Shown piece after piece: positions 26,151-35,607 of a stretch of 64,000 bases of DNA. Source of the stretch: Planctomycetota bacterium (lineage in GTDB: Bacteria > Planctomycetota > Phycisphaerae > Phycisphaerales > SM1A02); NCBI GenBank assembly GCA_027622195.1, contig JAQBZO010000008.1, positions 1 through 64,000 of the forward strand, given 5' to 3'. The translations under genes were made by a program, and so were the position numbers. The notes below the pieces were generated by a model that worked only from the letters and a program-made list of their open reading frames with translations, did no database searches and was not told the DNA's origin. Position 1 is the stretch's first letter; each line of letters starts with the position of its first letter.

Positions 26151-26831
26151 CTACCGCGCGCCTCGAAGGTCGCGAATCACACGACCATAATCGTTGCTCG
26201 AGAAAATCGCGGAAGCGCTCACGAGTGTGTCGAATCCAGCCACGCGGCACGCATTGGCATTCAGAGGCGTCACCCCACCGTCAATCTCGAGACGATGCTG
26301 CGCGCCCAAGTGTCGACCAATCGATTTGGCTTTCTTGAGGGCGATGGGCATGAAGGACTGGCCAGAAAATCCTGGATGCACGCTCATGATGAGAACAAGG
26401 TCGACCTCATCGAGCAGCGGAAGGATGCGCGAGACGGGCGTTGGAGGAGAAACCGCGATTCCAGCCATCGCGCCAAGATCGCGAATGCGGCGGAGCGTCT
26501 TTCGATGATTGCCTCGCGCTTCCACATGGATCGTCATGCAGTCGGCGCCTGCCTTCGCGAATGGATCGATGTATTCGTCTGGTCGATCGACCATCAAGTG
26601 GACATCGAGCGACTCCTTCGGGAAAGACTTCCGAACGGAGGCGCAGATCGAAGGACCCATGCCGAGGTTCGGGACTAGATGACCGTCCATGACATCGACA
26701 TGAATGAAGTCCGCACCAGCACGCAGGGCTTTTCGTGTGTCCTTCGCGAGGTGCGAAAAATCAGCCGAAAGAATCGATGCCCCGACCAGAATCGTGCCTC
26801 GTGAGGATCGAAGGATGGATCGTCCGCGCAT
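26151..26831 (-). CDS. rpe: Ribulose-phosphate 3-epimerase
   Basis: 226 aa. The ATG at 26831 overlaps the stop of the upstream TlpA-TPR gene (TGATG), indicating coupling. The enzyme interconverts ribulose 5-phosphate and xylulose 5-phosphate. Signature regions: ASILSADFSHL, HVDVMDGHLVPNLGMGP, DVHLMVDRPD, the metal and catalytic region SVHPGFSGQSF, EIDGGVTP and the phosphate site VSASAIF. It supports the pentose phosphate pathway and shares the run with pgk. Confidence 0.96.
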   Translation of the reverse strand: MRGRSILRSSRGTILVGASILSADFSHLAKDTRKALRAGADFIHVDVMDGHLVPNLGMGPSICASVRKSFPKESLDVHLMVDRPDEYIDPFAKAGADCMTIHVEARGNHRKTLRRIRDLGAMAGIAVSPPTPVSRILPLLDEVDLVLIMSVHPGFSGQSFMPIALKKAKSIGRHLGAQHRLEIDGGVTPLNANACRVAGFDTLVSASAIFSSNDYGRVIRDLRGAR

Positions 26832-27883
26832 CAACCGCCGACCGATGCCTTCGCTCTCGCGGCGGCGGCCTTGTACGCGTCCAGGTCGGTCTTATAGAGC
26901 GATTTGGATTCAGGCGAAGCCAATTGGAATGCCTTGCGCTGCGTGGCATAGGCCGCGGTGACATCTCCCTTGAGAAACTGGACTCGCGCGAGTGCAGCAA
27001 GGGGCGCACTCTCGACCGAACTGCTGGCTTCGACCGCTGCTTCAGCCGCCTTCTTCGCGGTGTCGAGATCACGCGAAGAGAGGTCTGGAGCTGAAGCGAG
27101 GAAGACCGCGAACTCGCTCAGTTCGGAGGACTCCCCGCCGTAATCCTCAATCATCTTCTGCGCCCACGCTTGGGCACCCGCCGCGTTGTGTTCCTGATCG
27201 AGGAGGATCCGATATTTCAACAGCGCCGCATCGAACATCACCTTTGGATCGAGCGCGATCACTTCATCGAGGTGGTTATACGCCTGCTTGAAATTACCGA
27301 CATTCGCGGCCTTGCGTGCTGCAGCAATCGATGGCTCCGACTTCGGAGTGAGGATTGGGTCGTATCGACCGCTCATCGTCAACCGAATGATCTCATCGAA
27401 CTTCTTGTCATGAGGATTGCCGATCCACACAATTCTCTTGTTCGCCACAATCATCGAACACGGAATGCCGCTCTTTCCCGCAGCTTTCATCCAACGCGAA
27501 GCGATCGCTTCATCCTTGTCCCATCCGACGAGGTAACTCATCGAGTCGCCCTTCGCTCGCACAAACTCATCCACGGGAGGTCTCGTCTTGTCGGTGCTCA
27601 CTCCAAGAATGAGAAGACCTTGCGGCTTCAGTTGCTTATACAACTCATTGAGGTGTGGGATCGCTGCCTTGCACGGAGGACACCAAGTCGCCCAGAACTC
27701 AACGACGGTGACTTTGGCATCGAGTGCTGCATTCAACAACTCGGGATCGCCACTGACGATTTCAAGTCCTTCCAAACTGGGTGCAGCCGACCCTGCCTTC
27801 AAAGTCACATCCTGTGCAAAAACCATGGCACTGGAGGTGAAGACGGCGGCGCAGACAACGATGAGACGGCGGATCGAATTCAT
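26831..27883 (-). CDS. Exported TlpA-like thioredoxin with TPR-like C-terminus
   Basis: 350 aa from the ATG at 27883, with GAGG upstream. A signal peptide (IVVCAAVFTSSAMVFAQ) is followed by a TlpA/ResA-like domain with the redox pair Cys68-Cys71 (FWATWCPPCK) and the cis-Pro region SGIPCSMIVANKRIVWIG. The C-terminal 170 residues are helical repeats resembling TPR (NVGNFKQAYNHLDEVIALDP, APLAALARVQFLKGDVTAAY). It probably reduces or exchanges disulfides outside the cytoplasm, with the repeats binding a partner. Function in detail is unknown. Confidence 0.88.
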   Translation of the reverse strand: MNSIRRLIVVCAAVFTSSAMVFAQDVTLKAGSAAPSLEGLEIVSGDPELLNAALDAKVTVVEFWATWCPPCKAAIPHLNELYKQLKPQGLLILGVSTDKTRPPVDEFVRAKGDSMSYLVGWDKDEAIASRWMKAAGKSGIPCSMIVANKRIVWIGNPHDKKFDEIIRLTMSGRYDPILTPKSEPSIAAARKAANVGNFKQAYNHLDEVIALDPKVMFDAALLKYRILLDQEHNAAGAQAWAQKMIEDYGGESSELSEFAVFLASAPDLSSRDLDTAKKAAEAAVEASSSVESAPLAALARVQFLKGDVTAAYATQRKAFQLASPESKSLYKTDLDAYKAAAARAKASVGG

Positions 27884-27903
27884 GGTGAAAATCCTCAACC
27901 GAA

Positions 27904-29130
27904 CTATACCCCTACCGTGACGACTGCAGGCGCCTCATCCAAGGCGTCAAGGGTGATAAATTTCTTTCCTTCGACGAGTTCAAGGCTTGCTCCGCCGCCT
28001 GTTGAGACATGGCTGAACTGGCCGTCGACTCCCGCGAGGGACACTGCAGCGGCCGTATCTCCTCCCCCCGCCACCACAATCGAACCCGCCTGCGCGAGTG
28101 CCGCAACAGTTCGAGCGATCGTGAAGGTGCCGACCTCAAAGGGTGTTGTTTCAAACGCGCCGAGCGGTCCGTTCCACACCACCGTTCCTGCGGTCGAAAG
28201 GACGCGCTGCCAAGCGGACACGGTGTCGGGACCGATGTCGAGTCCCATCCATCCATCAGGAATATCGCCGTGGCACACACGCGTGGGGGTGGATTCAACA
28301 AGCGACTCACCGCACACATGATCGACGGGCAAGTGAATCGGCACCTGCGCCGCCGTCGCCTCATTGAGAATCAGCAGCGCTTCGCCCACGAGATCAGATT
28401 CCACGCGACTCTTTCCAATCGCCATGCCTTGCGCCTTGAGGAATGTGTACGCCATCGCACCGCCCACGATGATTGCATCCACTCGAGTCAGCAGATTGCG
28501 CAGCGCGAGCAACTTGTCAGAAACTTTTGCTCCTCCTAAGATGGCGATGAATGGACGCTTTGGAGCATCAAGGATGCCTTGGAGATAACGCAACTCACGA
28601 AGAAGCAAATGTCCTGCGACGCGTGGTTTTCCTGCCATCGCGATCGGCAGCGCGTGCATGGATGCATCCGTCCTGTGGCATGCACCGAAGGCATCATTGC
28701 AATAGATGTCGGCGTACTGAGCGAGCGTTGCCGCGAAGGCAGGATCTCCCTTCTTCTCCCCCTTCTCAAAGCGAAGGTTTTCAAGCAGGAGGATCTCGCC
28801 CGCCGCTGCATCGCGAATGGTCTGCGCGGTTTGTGGATGCGTCGGCGTTGGACCTGCGATACGTACCGGCCGATTGAGCAAACGCTCGAGGTGGAGACTA
28901 ACCGGTTCAATCGATTCGCTCGCCTCGTATCCCGTTCCTGCAGGACGACCCAGGTGGCTTGCCAGAATGACGGTGCCTCCGCGGTTCACGATCGACTCGA
29001 TCGTCGGCAGAGTGAGTCGAATGCGGCGATCATCGGTAATACGACCTCCATCGAGCGGCACATTGAAATCTGCTCTGACAAAAACACGCTTCCCCTTGAC
29101 GGACACCTGATCGATCGAGCACTTTGCCAT
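27904..29130 (-). CDS. pgk: Phosphoglycerate kinase
   Basis: 408 aa, normal length. The N-terminal signature RVFVRADFNVPLD, LASHLGRPAG, LLENLRFEKGEKKGDP and AFGACHRTDAS are followed by the nucleotide domain with AILGGAKVSDKL, VVWNGPLGAFE and GGGDTAAAV. It makes ATP from 1,3-bisphosphoglycerate in glycolysis. It is the first gene of the long minus run and starts 34 bp from the divergent miaA. Confidence 0.98.
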   Translation of the reverse strand: MAKCSIDQVSVKGKRVFVRADFNVPLDGGRITDDRRIRLTLPTIESIVNRGGTVILASHLGRPAGTGYEASESIEPVSLHLERLLNRPVRIAGPTPTHPQTAQTIRDAAAGEILLLENLRFEKGEKKGDPAFAATLAQYADIYCNDAFGACHRTDASMHALPIAMAGKPRVAGHLLLRELRYLQGILDAPKRPFIAILGGAKVSDKLLALRNLLTRVDAIIVGGAMAYTFLKAQGMAIGKSRVESDLVGEALLILNEATAAQVPIHLPVDHVCGESLVESTPTRVCHGDIPDGWMGLDIGPDTVSAWQRVLSTAGTVVWNGPLGAFETTPFEVGTFTIARTVAALAQAGSIVVAGGGDTAAAVSLAGVDGQFSHVSTGGGASLELVEGKKFITLDALDEAPAVVTVGV

Positions 29131-29164
29131 GATTCAGAGGAAGATACAGCCAGACCTGCCCACA

Positions 29165-30106
29165 ATGGAAACGCAACGCACTCACACCCTACTCATTGCA
29201 GGACCAACAGGCGGTGGAAAATCGGCGCTTGCTGTAGAGGTTGCGCAGTCCTTCTCTCAGCGAGGCGAAATTGTTTCTGCTGACTCAATGCAGCTCTATC
29301 GTGGAATGAACATCGGCACCGCGAAGGCGACGCCACTCGAACAATCGCGCGTGGCGCACCACATGATTGATTGTGCTGATCCGCACCACGACGCGCCGAC
29401 CGTTGCCGATTGGTTGGCTGGTGCAGAGCGTGCCATCTCGGAAATCCATCAGCGTGGTCATGTGGCCTTGGTGGTCGGTGGAACGAATCTTTATCTGCGC
29501 GCGATGATTGACGGCCTTTTTGATGGTCCACCTCAAAACGCGCCACTGCGTGCTGAACTCGAAGCCACTGACCTCGATGTGCTGCGAATCGAGTTAGATC
29601 GCGTTGATCCGCAGGCGGCACAGCGGATTCATCGCAATGACAGACGACGCACGATCCGCGCGATCGAAGTGGCACGACTCAGCGGGCAATCCATCACCTC
29701 GTTGCAAACGCAGTGGAGCGGGACGATGAGCGCCCTCGCACCTGGAGTTCGACTCGTCGGATTGGACTGGACCGCTCCGCACATCAATTCACGCATCAAT
29801 GCGCGCGTGCGCGAAATGATGTCGATGGGATTTCTTGACGAGGTCGCCGCACTTCGAGCTGTTGGTCCCTTGACTCGGCAAGCATCAGGAGCGGTGGGTT
29901 ATCTTGAACTCTGGCGTCACCTCGATGGTGACCAACCCCTTTCCGATGCGGTCGAGTCGATCGGAATCCGAAGCCGAAAGTATGCCAAGCAACAACGAAC
30001 TTGGTTCCGACGGATGCACCTCATCCCAGACTCGGTTTGGGTCGATGCGGCTGATCCAGCCAGCCAGGATCGAGCCCGAACCGTGATTCGGAACTGGTTT
30101 CAATAA
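29165..30106 (+). CDS. miaA: tRNA dimethylallyltransferase
   Basis: 313 aa from the ATG at 29165, which places the P-loop at the usual distance (LLIAGPTGGGKSA); an upstream ATG at 29129 overlaps the pgk start. Other motifs are SADSMQLYRGMNIGTAK, VVGGTNLYLRAMIDG and the C-terminal RQASGAVGYLELWRHL and KYAKQQRTWFRR. MiaA prenylates A37 of tRNAs reading UNN codons with dimethylallyl diphosphate, which the nearby isoprenoid genes help to supply. Confidence 0.96.
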   Translation: METQRTHTLLIAGPTGGGKSALAVEVAQSFSQRGEIVSADSMQLYRGMNIGTAKATPLEQSRVAHHMIDCADPHHDAPTVADWLAGAERAISEIHQRGHVALVVGGTNLYLRAMIDGLFDGPPQNAPLRAELEATDLDVLRIELDRVDPQAAQRIHRNDRRRTIRAIEVARLSGQSITSLQTQWSGTMSALAPGVRLVGLDWTAPHINSRINARVREMMSMGFLDEVAALRAVGPLTRQASGAVGYLELWRHLDGDQPLSDAVESIGIRSRKYAKQQRTWFRRMHLIPDSVWVDAADPASQDRARTVIRNWFQ

Positions 30107-30220
30107 AAAATCAACTCGGGCTGCCCGTTGGGGCGACGAGTTGGCTCGAACTCGAAACGGGTGTCAGCCCACCTGTTATTTGACTGAACGCACGATTGCC
30201 CCGATAGTCCCCACCCACCG

Positions 30221-32932
30221 ATGGCCAAAAAAGTTGCCAAAAAGACCTCGAAGAAGCCCGCTAAGAAGGTATCGAAGCGGATAGGTGCTGTCGACGAAGG
30301 TGCGAAGTCGTCGCAGTCAGAGCGTTCTGGACACCAACTGGTCATCGTCGAGAGCCCCGCGAAGGCGAAGACGATTGAGAAATATCTTGGACCGGGGTTC
30401 ATTGTCAAGGCTTCGGTCGGGCACATTCGAGACCTCCCCTCTCGCAATCCAAAGGGAGTGAAGCAACCGGTTCCTGGTGTGGATCTCGAGAACGGATTTG
30501 AACCCACCTATGTCGTTTCCGAGGGCAAGGAGAAAACCGTTTCCGAACTCCGCAAACTGGCCAAGGGCGCATCGTGCATCTGGTTTGCGACCGACTTGGA
30601 CCGAGAGGGAGAATCCATCGCTTGGCACCTTGCCGAATTGCTCAAGGTCGATCCACTGAAAGCGAAGCGAGTGACCTTCGATGCGATCACCAAGAGTGAT
30701 GTGCGAAATGCTTTCGATCATCCAAGACCCATTTTGATGGATCGCGTCGAGGCGCAACAAGCCAGGCGCATTCTGGATCGCATCGTGGGATACGAGGTCT
30801 CTCCACTCTTGTGGAAGAAGGTCTCGGGTGGACTTAGCGCCGGCCGTGTCCAAAGTGTTGCCACGCGACTGGTGGTGGACCGTGAACGCGAGATCGAGGC
30901 ATTTCGACCTGACGAGAATTGGTCGGTCACGGTGCGTGTCGTGCAAGATGCGGACAAGGCTTCGGCACTCGCAGTGGATTGGACGACTTTCATGTCCAAG
31001 CGCGATGAGCGAGGACGCCCTCCATTTGTGCGTGACCAAATGTCATGGATGAGCGAACACCGATCATTGGAGTGCGAACTCGTCGAAGTCCACGGCAAGG
31101 GACTCAAGATCGAAGCACTCTCCACTTCGAAGGATGATCTTGCTCCGCGAGGCGTTTTGGCAGCTGAGGCTGCTGGAATGACCGATGTGAAGATCGATCG
31201 AACCGATGATGCCGAAGGACGCGGACGAGCAAGAAAACTGGTGCGATTGAGTGGGCGCATCCATCCCGCGGCGCGCTATGCCGTTTTGAGCATTGACACC
31301 AAGCGAACGAAGAGTCGCCCGTATCCGCCCTTTATTACAAGCACCCTTCAACAAGCGGCGTCTGGAAAACTTGGTTTCGCCACGGACCGCACGATGCGTG
31401 TCGCGCAGAGTTTGTATGAAGGAGTGGACATCGGAACGGAAGGACGAGTCGGTCTCATCACGTACATGCGTACCGATTCGACGCACCTTTCATCCGATGC
31501 GATTCGATTGGCGCGGGATTACATCTCGAACTCGCTCGGTGCGAAATACCTACCCGCATCGCCCCGTCAATTCGCCTCGAAGAGTGCGCACGCACAAGAA
31601 GCCCATGAGGCGATTCGTCCAACCGACCCGGCGCGCACTCCTGAGTCGATGCGCTCGGCGCTCAACGAAGAACAGTACAAGTTGTACAAACTGATTTGGG
31701 AATGTTTCGTCGCGTGCCAAACGATGGAAGCGGAGTGGGACTCCACGACGATTCTGTTCCACCGCACCGACCAACCTGGCACGGCGACGATCAAGGCGAG
31801 TGGAAGAGTGCTTGCATTCGATGGCTGTTATCGCGTGTCAGGTGTGCCCTCGTCGGATGTGGAACAGACGCTTCCCGCACTCAAAGTGGGTGATGTCGTC
31901 GCTCCATTCTCGATTGAACCTCGACAGTCCTTTCAAAGTCCTCCGCCCCGCTTCTCTGAGGCGAGTCTTGTCAAAAAACTCGAAGAGGAAGGGATCGGAC
32001 GACCATCCACCTACGCGAGCATTATTAAGGTAATCCTCGAAAGAGGCTATGTTGGAGCGGAAGATCGCAGACTCTTTGCAACAGACCTCGGGATGGTGGT
32101 CACTGATTTGCTCGTCGAAGAGTTCAAGGACCAATTCATCGAGATCGGATACACGCGGCATGTCGAAGATGAACTCGATGAAGTCGCGGAAGGCAAGATA
32201 GGTTGGCGTGCGATGCTCGCTGAGTTTTACTTGGCGTTCAAGCCGCCGCTCGAACGAGCGCACACCCATCTGGCGCATGTCAAGGCGGCGGTTGTGCCTG
32301 CAGCATGGGCGTGTCCAACGTGCGGCGCGCGGACTGGATATCGATTCGGGAAAAACGGTCGATTCCTCTCCTGCACGGCGTATCCAGAGTGCAAGTATGC
32401 AGCACCAGTGGATCGCCGCGGTCGACCGATGCTGCCAGAACGAGTGGACTTGTGTTGTCCCGCCGATGGCAAGGCGATGATTCTTCGCAATGGACGATTC
32501 GGCGAGTTTTTGACGAGTTCAGATCCCGCCACCAAGTTCATTCTGAATGTCGACAAGAAACGGAAAGTGAAGTTTCCATCGCCCCCGCCCATCGTGACGG
32601 ACCGCAAGTGTGTGAAGTGTGATCGTCCGATGAACTTGCGAGACGGCAAGCGAGGACCATGGCTCGGTTGCAGTGGATTTCCTAAGTGCCGAGGTCGTGA
32701 ACCGTTCGGAAAACTGCCTGACGATGAGCGTGCCACCCTTGAAGCAACCCTTCGAGCGCACCTTGCATCACAGTCAGCGTTTTCGATCTCGCGGTTGGAT
32801 GGAACGCCCGTCGACAACGGAACAGCTGTGACGGATCTCGCCCTTCCAGGTGGCGAGCAAATCCTCGCCATTCATCCAGACGCAAAGCGCGAACTGGATC
32901 AGCAGAAGCTCGCCGAAGAATCACCCGCGTGA
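30221..32932 (+). CDS. topA: DNA topoisomerase I
   Basis: 903 aa. A Lys-rich tail (MAKKVAKKTSKKPAKK) of about 35 residues precedes the TOPRIM domain (LVIVESPAKAKTIEKYLG, ATDLDREGESIAWHL). The catalytic tyrosine is Tyr415 in LITYMRTDSTHLS. The C-terminus has zinc-finger-type repeats: CPTC with CKYA, a degenerate copy (CCPADGKAMILRNGRFGEFL), and CVKC with CRGREP. It relaxes negative supercoils. The basic tail resembles histone H1-like sequence and may add nonspecific DNA binding. Its end overlaps the convergent MFS gene by 12 bp. Confidence 0.98.
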   Translation: MAKKVAKKTSKKPAKKVSKRIGAVDEGAKSSQSERSGHQLVIVESPAKAKTIEKYLGPGFIVKASVGHIRDLPSRNPKGVKQPVPGVDLENGFEPTYVVSEGKEKTVSELRKLAKGASCIWFATDLDREGESIAWHLAELLKVDPLKAKRVTFDAITKSDVRNAFDHPRPILMDRVEAQQARRILDRIVGYEVSPLLWKKVSGGLSAGRVQSVATRLVVDREREIEAFRPDENWSVTVRVVQDADKASALAVDWTTFMSKRDERGRPPFVRDQMSWMSEHRSLECELVEVHGKGLKIEALSTSKDDLAPRGVLAAEAAGMTDVKIDRTDDAEGRGRARKLVRLSGRIHPAARYAVLSIDTKRTKSRPYPPFITSTLQQAASGKLGFATDRTMRVAQSLYEGVDIGTEGRVGLITYMRTDSTHLSSDAIRLARDYISNSLGAKYLPASPRQFASKSAHAQEAHEAIRPTDPARTPESMRSALNEEQYKLYKLIWECFVACQTMEAEWDSTTILFHRTDQPGTATIKASGRVLAFDGCYRVSGVPSSDVEQTLPALKVGDVVAPFSIEPRQSFQSPPPRFSEASLVKKLEEEGIGRPSTYASIIKVILERGYVGAEDRRLFATDLGMVVTDLLVEEFKDQFIEIGYTRHVEDELDEVAEGKIGWRAMLAEFYLAFKPPLERAHTHLAHVKAAVVPAAWACPTCGARTGYRFGKNGRFLSCTAYPECKYAAPVDRRGRPMLPERVDLCCPADGKAMILRNGRFGEFLTSSDPATKFILNVDKKRKVKFPSPPPIVTDRKCVKCDRPMNLRDGKRGPWLGCSGFPKCRGREPFGKLPDDERATLEATLRAHLASQSAFSISRLDGTPVDNGTAVTDLALPGGEQILAIHPDAKRELDQQKLAEESPA

Positions 32933-34252
32933 CGAGCGGCGGTCTTTCGCGTGTCGTGGGTACGCGATCATCAGCACAACGAGACATCCAATCGCGATCC
33001 ACATGGGGACTGAGAAGAGTTTCTCGAAGTCCATGTCTCCGCTCGCCTTGGCCCATGGAGCGACAACACCGGTGGCAAACCAACTGCCGACAATGATGCC
33101 GATGCCCACGATGACGAGGTTAAAAAGATTTTGCGCGGTGGCGCGAATGTCACTGGTTGTATTTTCGTCCACCACCATGAAGGCGACGAAGATGAAGCAG
33201 CCAAAACACAGTCCGTGAAGTGCCACACCAAATATGACAGGCAGTAACTCGGGCATGTAGGCGAAGAGTGCCATGCGAAGCGCATAGGCACCGAGTCCCA
33301 CCGCGAGCAAGGTCTTGCGCGACACTCGCGGAGCCACCATCGGCATCAGAGCCAGCACGCAGATTTCAGTCATTTGACCAATCGTCATCAACCCTCCACC
33401 ACCCACGCCGAGCACATTGTTCACAGTGGTCGCAAAGGTGTTCGCGCTTGCATTCTGCGCTGCGTTTTGAATGCCTCCCACGAAGTCGCTTGCGAAGACA
33501 AAATAGAACTGATGGATCATGCTGACGGGAATCGCAAGCAGAAACAAGGTGACCAGCGGCTGGTGTCGAATCTCTCCGAATGCTTCAGCCCACGCGAGTT
33601 TCTTCGTCGGGTTGTGCGAGGGTGGAGTATGGGGAAGCGTCAGGCAGAACACGGCCATGACAACGCCGAGGACTGCACTGAGATAGAAGGCGAACGCGCG
33701 TCCAGCGTCCTGTGCCGCCTTGACCTCACTCGCCGAAACATCGGCGGGTGTGAATTGATGAAGAAGAACCTGTCCCACGCCGATGCCTGCGACAATCCAT
33801 CCAATCGTGCCCCACAATCGAACCGGACCGAAGTCGCGGTCTCGATCAGGAAGATGAGTGAATGCGAGTGAGTTGGTCAACGCAATCGTGGGTGCGAAGA
33901 CGAATCCATACACCGCACTCAAGAGAAGAAATGTTTGAAAGTCAGCCGCTTCAGCGAGCCGCCAGACGAGGACCGCTCCAACAAAGTGGCTCACCGCGAG
34001 CAGTTTCTCGGTCGAGAACATGCGGTCAGCCAATTGACCGGCGATGAACGGACCAAAGATCGCCCCGACCGCTCCAGCGGCGAGGCATGCTCCCGTCTGC
34101 TCGAGGGTGAATCCACGATGTCCAAGCAAGAATGGAAACAGAATCGGTAGCCAGGCGCCCCAGATCGCGTACTGCAGGAACATCATGAGGCTGAGACGTG
34201 ACTTGAGGTGTCGGATCGGACTTGTTTGTATCGCACTCATGTGGTTGCTCAT
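32921..34252 (-). CDS. MFS transporter, nucleoside:H+ symporter type
   Basis: 443 aa with about 12 membrane helices. The N-terminus (RLSLMMFLQYAIWGAWLPILFPFLL) and IFGPFIAGQLADRMFSTEKLL fit the NupG/XapB nucleoside-symporter group of the major facilitator family, as do FGPVRLWGTIGWIVAGIGVG and the second-half GLCFGCFIFVAFMVVDE. It probably imports nucleosides or a related small solute with protons. The substrate is not certain. It is divergent from ispG, with an inverted repeat between them. Confidence 0.88.
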   Translation of the reverse strand: MSNHMSAIQTSPIRHLKSRLSLMMFLQYAIWGAWLPILFPFLLGHRGFTLEQTGACLAAGAVGAIFGPFIAGQLADRMFSTEKLLAVSHFVGAVLVWRLAEAADFQTFLLLSAVYGFVFAPTIALTNSLAFTHLPDRDRDFGPVRLWGTIGWIVAGIGVGQVLLHQFTPADVSASEVKAAQDAGRAFAFYLSAVLGVVMAVFCLTLPHTPPSHNPTKKLAWAEAFGEIRHQPLVTLFLLAIPVSMIHQFYFVFASDFVGGIQNAAQNASANTFATTVNNVLGVGGGGLMTIGQMTEICVLALMPMVAPRVSRKTLLAVGLGAYALRMALFAYMPELLPVIFGVALHGLCFGCFIFVAFMVVDENTTSDIRATAQNLFNLVIVGIGIIVGSWFATGVVAPWAKASGDMDFEKLFSVPMWIAIGCLVVLMIAYPRHAKDRRSSRG

Positions 34253-34262
34253 TCGGTGGCCT

Positions 34263-34282
34263 CTTTCTTGATTCGAAGAAAG
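34263..34282. promoter_or_regulatory. Inverted repeat between divergent permease and ispG genes
   Basis: CTTTCTT and AAGAAAG form a perfect 7-bp inverted repeat around 6 nt, in the 77-bp gap between the two start codons. It could be an operator or a leader hairpin. The minus-strand copy AAGAAAGAGG also serves as the region upstream of the permease start. Confidence 0.35.
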
Positions 34283-34329
34283 GATAGTGATGGGTCGTGT
34301 TCCGCGCGTGGGTTGCGTAGAATCATTGA

Positions 34330-35607
34330 ATGGCGACCCGACGAGTGACTCGACAAGTTTCGGTAGGCGACCAACGAGTCGGCATCGTGAAGATTGGTGG
34401 CGACGCCGCAGTCTCGGTGCAAACCATGTGCGCGGGATACACCTTCGAGATCGACCGATGCGTCGCCGAGATTGAGCGATATGCCAAGGCTGGAGCAGAC
34501 CTTGTGCGCGTGGCCGTCCCCGAGAGAAAGGACACCGATGCCCTGCGCGAGATCATTCCGCAGGTCTCTGTCCCGATTGTGGCGGATGTTCATTTTCACT
34601 ATCAACGTGCCCTCGAGTCAGTCGCGGCAGGCGTTCACAAGATTCGGCTAAATCCTGGAAACATCAGCGACCGAGATCAGGTGAATCAGGTCATCGACGC
34701 GTGTCGTGAGCGGTCGATTCCGATTCGCATTGGTGTCAATGAAGGATCGATCATCGAGCGGCGCGACAAACAGAAGCGTGCGATCGAACTCGGCAAATAC
34801 TTCGCTGGACATCGAAGCGGACACCTCCTCTCGATCATGATTGCCAAACTCGAGGAGTACCTCGAGATCTTTGAAAGTCGCAACTTCCACGATGTGGTCA
34901 TCAGTGCCAAGAGCATGGACGCGGGACTCGTGATCGATGCGTACACCGAGATCTCTCGCCGATTCGACTATCCACTCCACCTTGGCGTCACGCATGCTGG
35001 GACGCGCGACAGCGGATCGATTCGCAGCGTCGTGGCACTTGGCTCACTTCTCTCACAGGGAATCGGCGACACGATTCGGATTTCGTATGCGAGCGATCAC
35101 ATTGACGAAGTTCGCGATGGCGTTGAGTTGCTCAACTGTCTTGCACTTCGACAGCGCAAGGGAGTCGAACTGGTGGCGTGTCCGACCTGCGGTCGTATCC
35201 AGGTCGACCTTTTTACTTTGGTCAAGGAAGTCGAGCGCGTCCTCATGCCATCGATTGAACTTCCCATCAAGGTCGCCGTGATGGGTTGCATTGTGAATGG
35301 ACCTGGCGAAGCCGAGGGTGCCGATGTCGCTGTTTTTGCAGGAGATCGTCGAGGCATCATCTATGTCCAAGGAGAACGAGTGGCGAATGTGCCAGAGGAA
35401 GAGATTCTGGATCGACTCCTCGCCGAGTGCCGCGCCTTCGAGGCTCGCGTCAAGGCGGGCAGCGCGACGCTCGGGCAAAAACTCGTTTCCATTGTTCCCC
35501 CCGATCCAATCGGCGAACTCGGAAGTGGTCGCGCACTGATTGCACAAGGAAAAGTTCAGCAGGTGACCCTTCCTGCATACACTCGTCAAGGAGATTCGAA
35601 TGTTTAA
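34330..35607 (+). CDS. ispG: 4-hydroxy-3-methylbut-2-enyl-diphosphate synthase
   Basis: 425 aa. This is the penultimate step of the MEP isoprenoid pathway, converting MEcPP to HMBPP. The TIM-barrel half has VSVQTMCAGYT, VPIVADVHFHYQRAL and KIRLNPGNISD. The C-terminal half carries the Fe-S cysteines in ACPTCGRIQVDL and MGCIVNGPGEAEGAD. It is compact, without the large insert of plant and Chlamydia enzymes. The next gene starts inside its last codons. Confidence 0.97.
   Translation: MATRRVTRQVSVGDQRVGIVKIGGDAAVSVQTMCAGYTFEIDRCVAEIERYAKAGADLVRVAVPERKDTDALREIIPQVSVPIVADVHFHYQRALESVAAGVHKIRLNPGNISDRDQVNQVIDACRERSIPIRIGVNEGSIIERRDKQKRAIELGKYFAGHRSGHLLSIMIAKLEEYLEIFESRNFHDVVISAKSMDAGLVIDAYTEISRRFDYPLHLGVTHAGTRDSGSIRSVVALGSLLSQGIGDTIRISYASDHIDEVRDGVELLNCLALRQRKGVELVACPTCGRIQVDLFTLVKEVERVLMPSIELPIKVAVMGCIVNGPGEAEGADVAVFAGDRRGIIYVQGERVANVPEEEILDRLLAECRAFEARVKAGSATLGQKLVSIVPPDPIGELGSGRALIAQGKVQQVTLPAYTRQGDSNV

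Noticed and set aside
27170-28321. Plus-strand ORF of 383 codons
   Set aside because: It covers the reverse strand of the TlpA-TPR and pgk genes; both of those have full family motifs.
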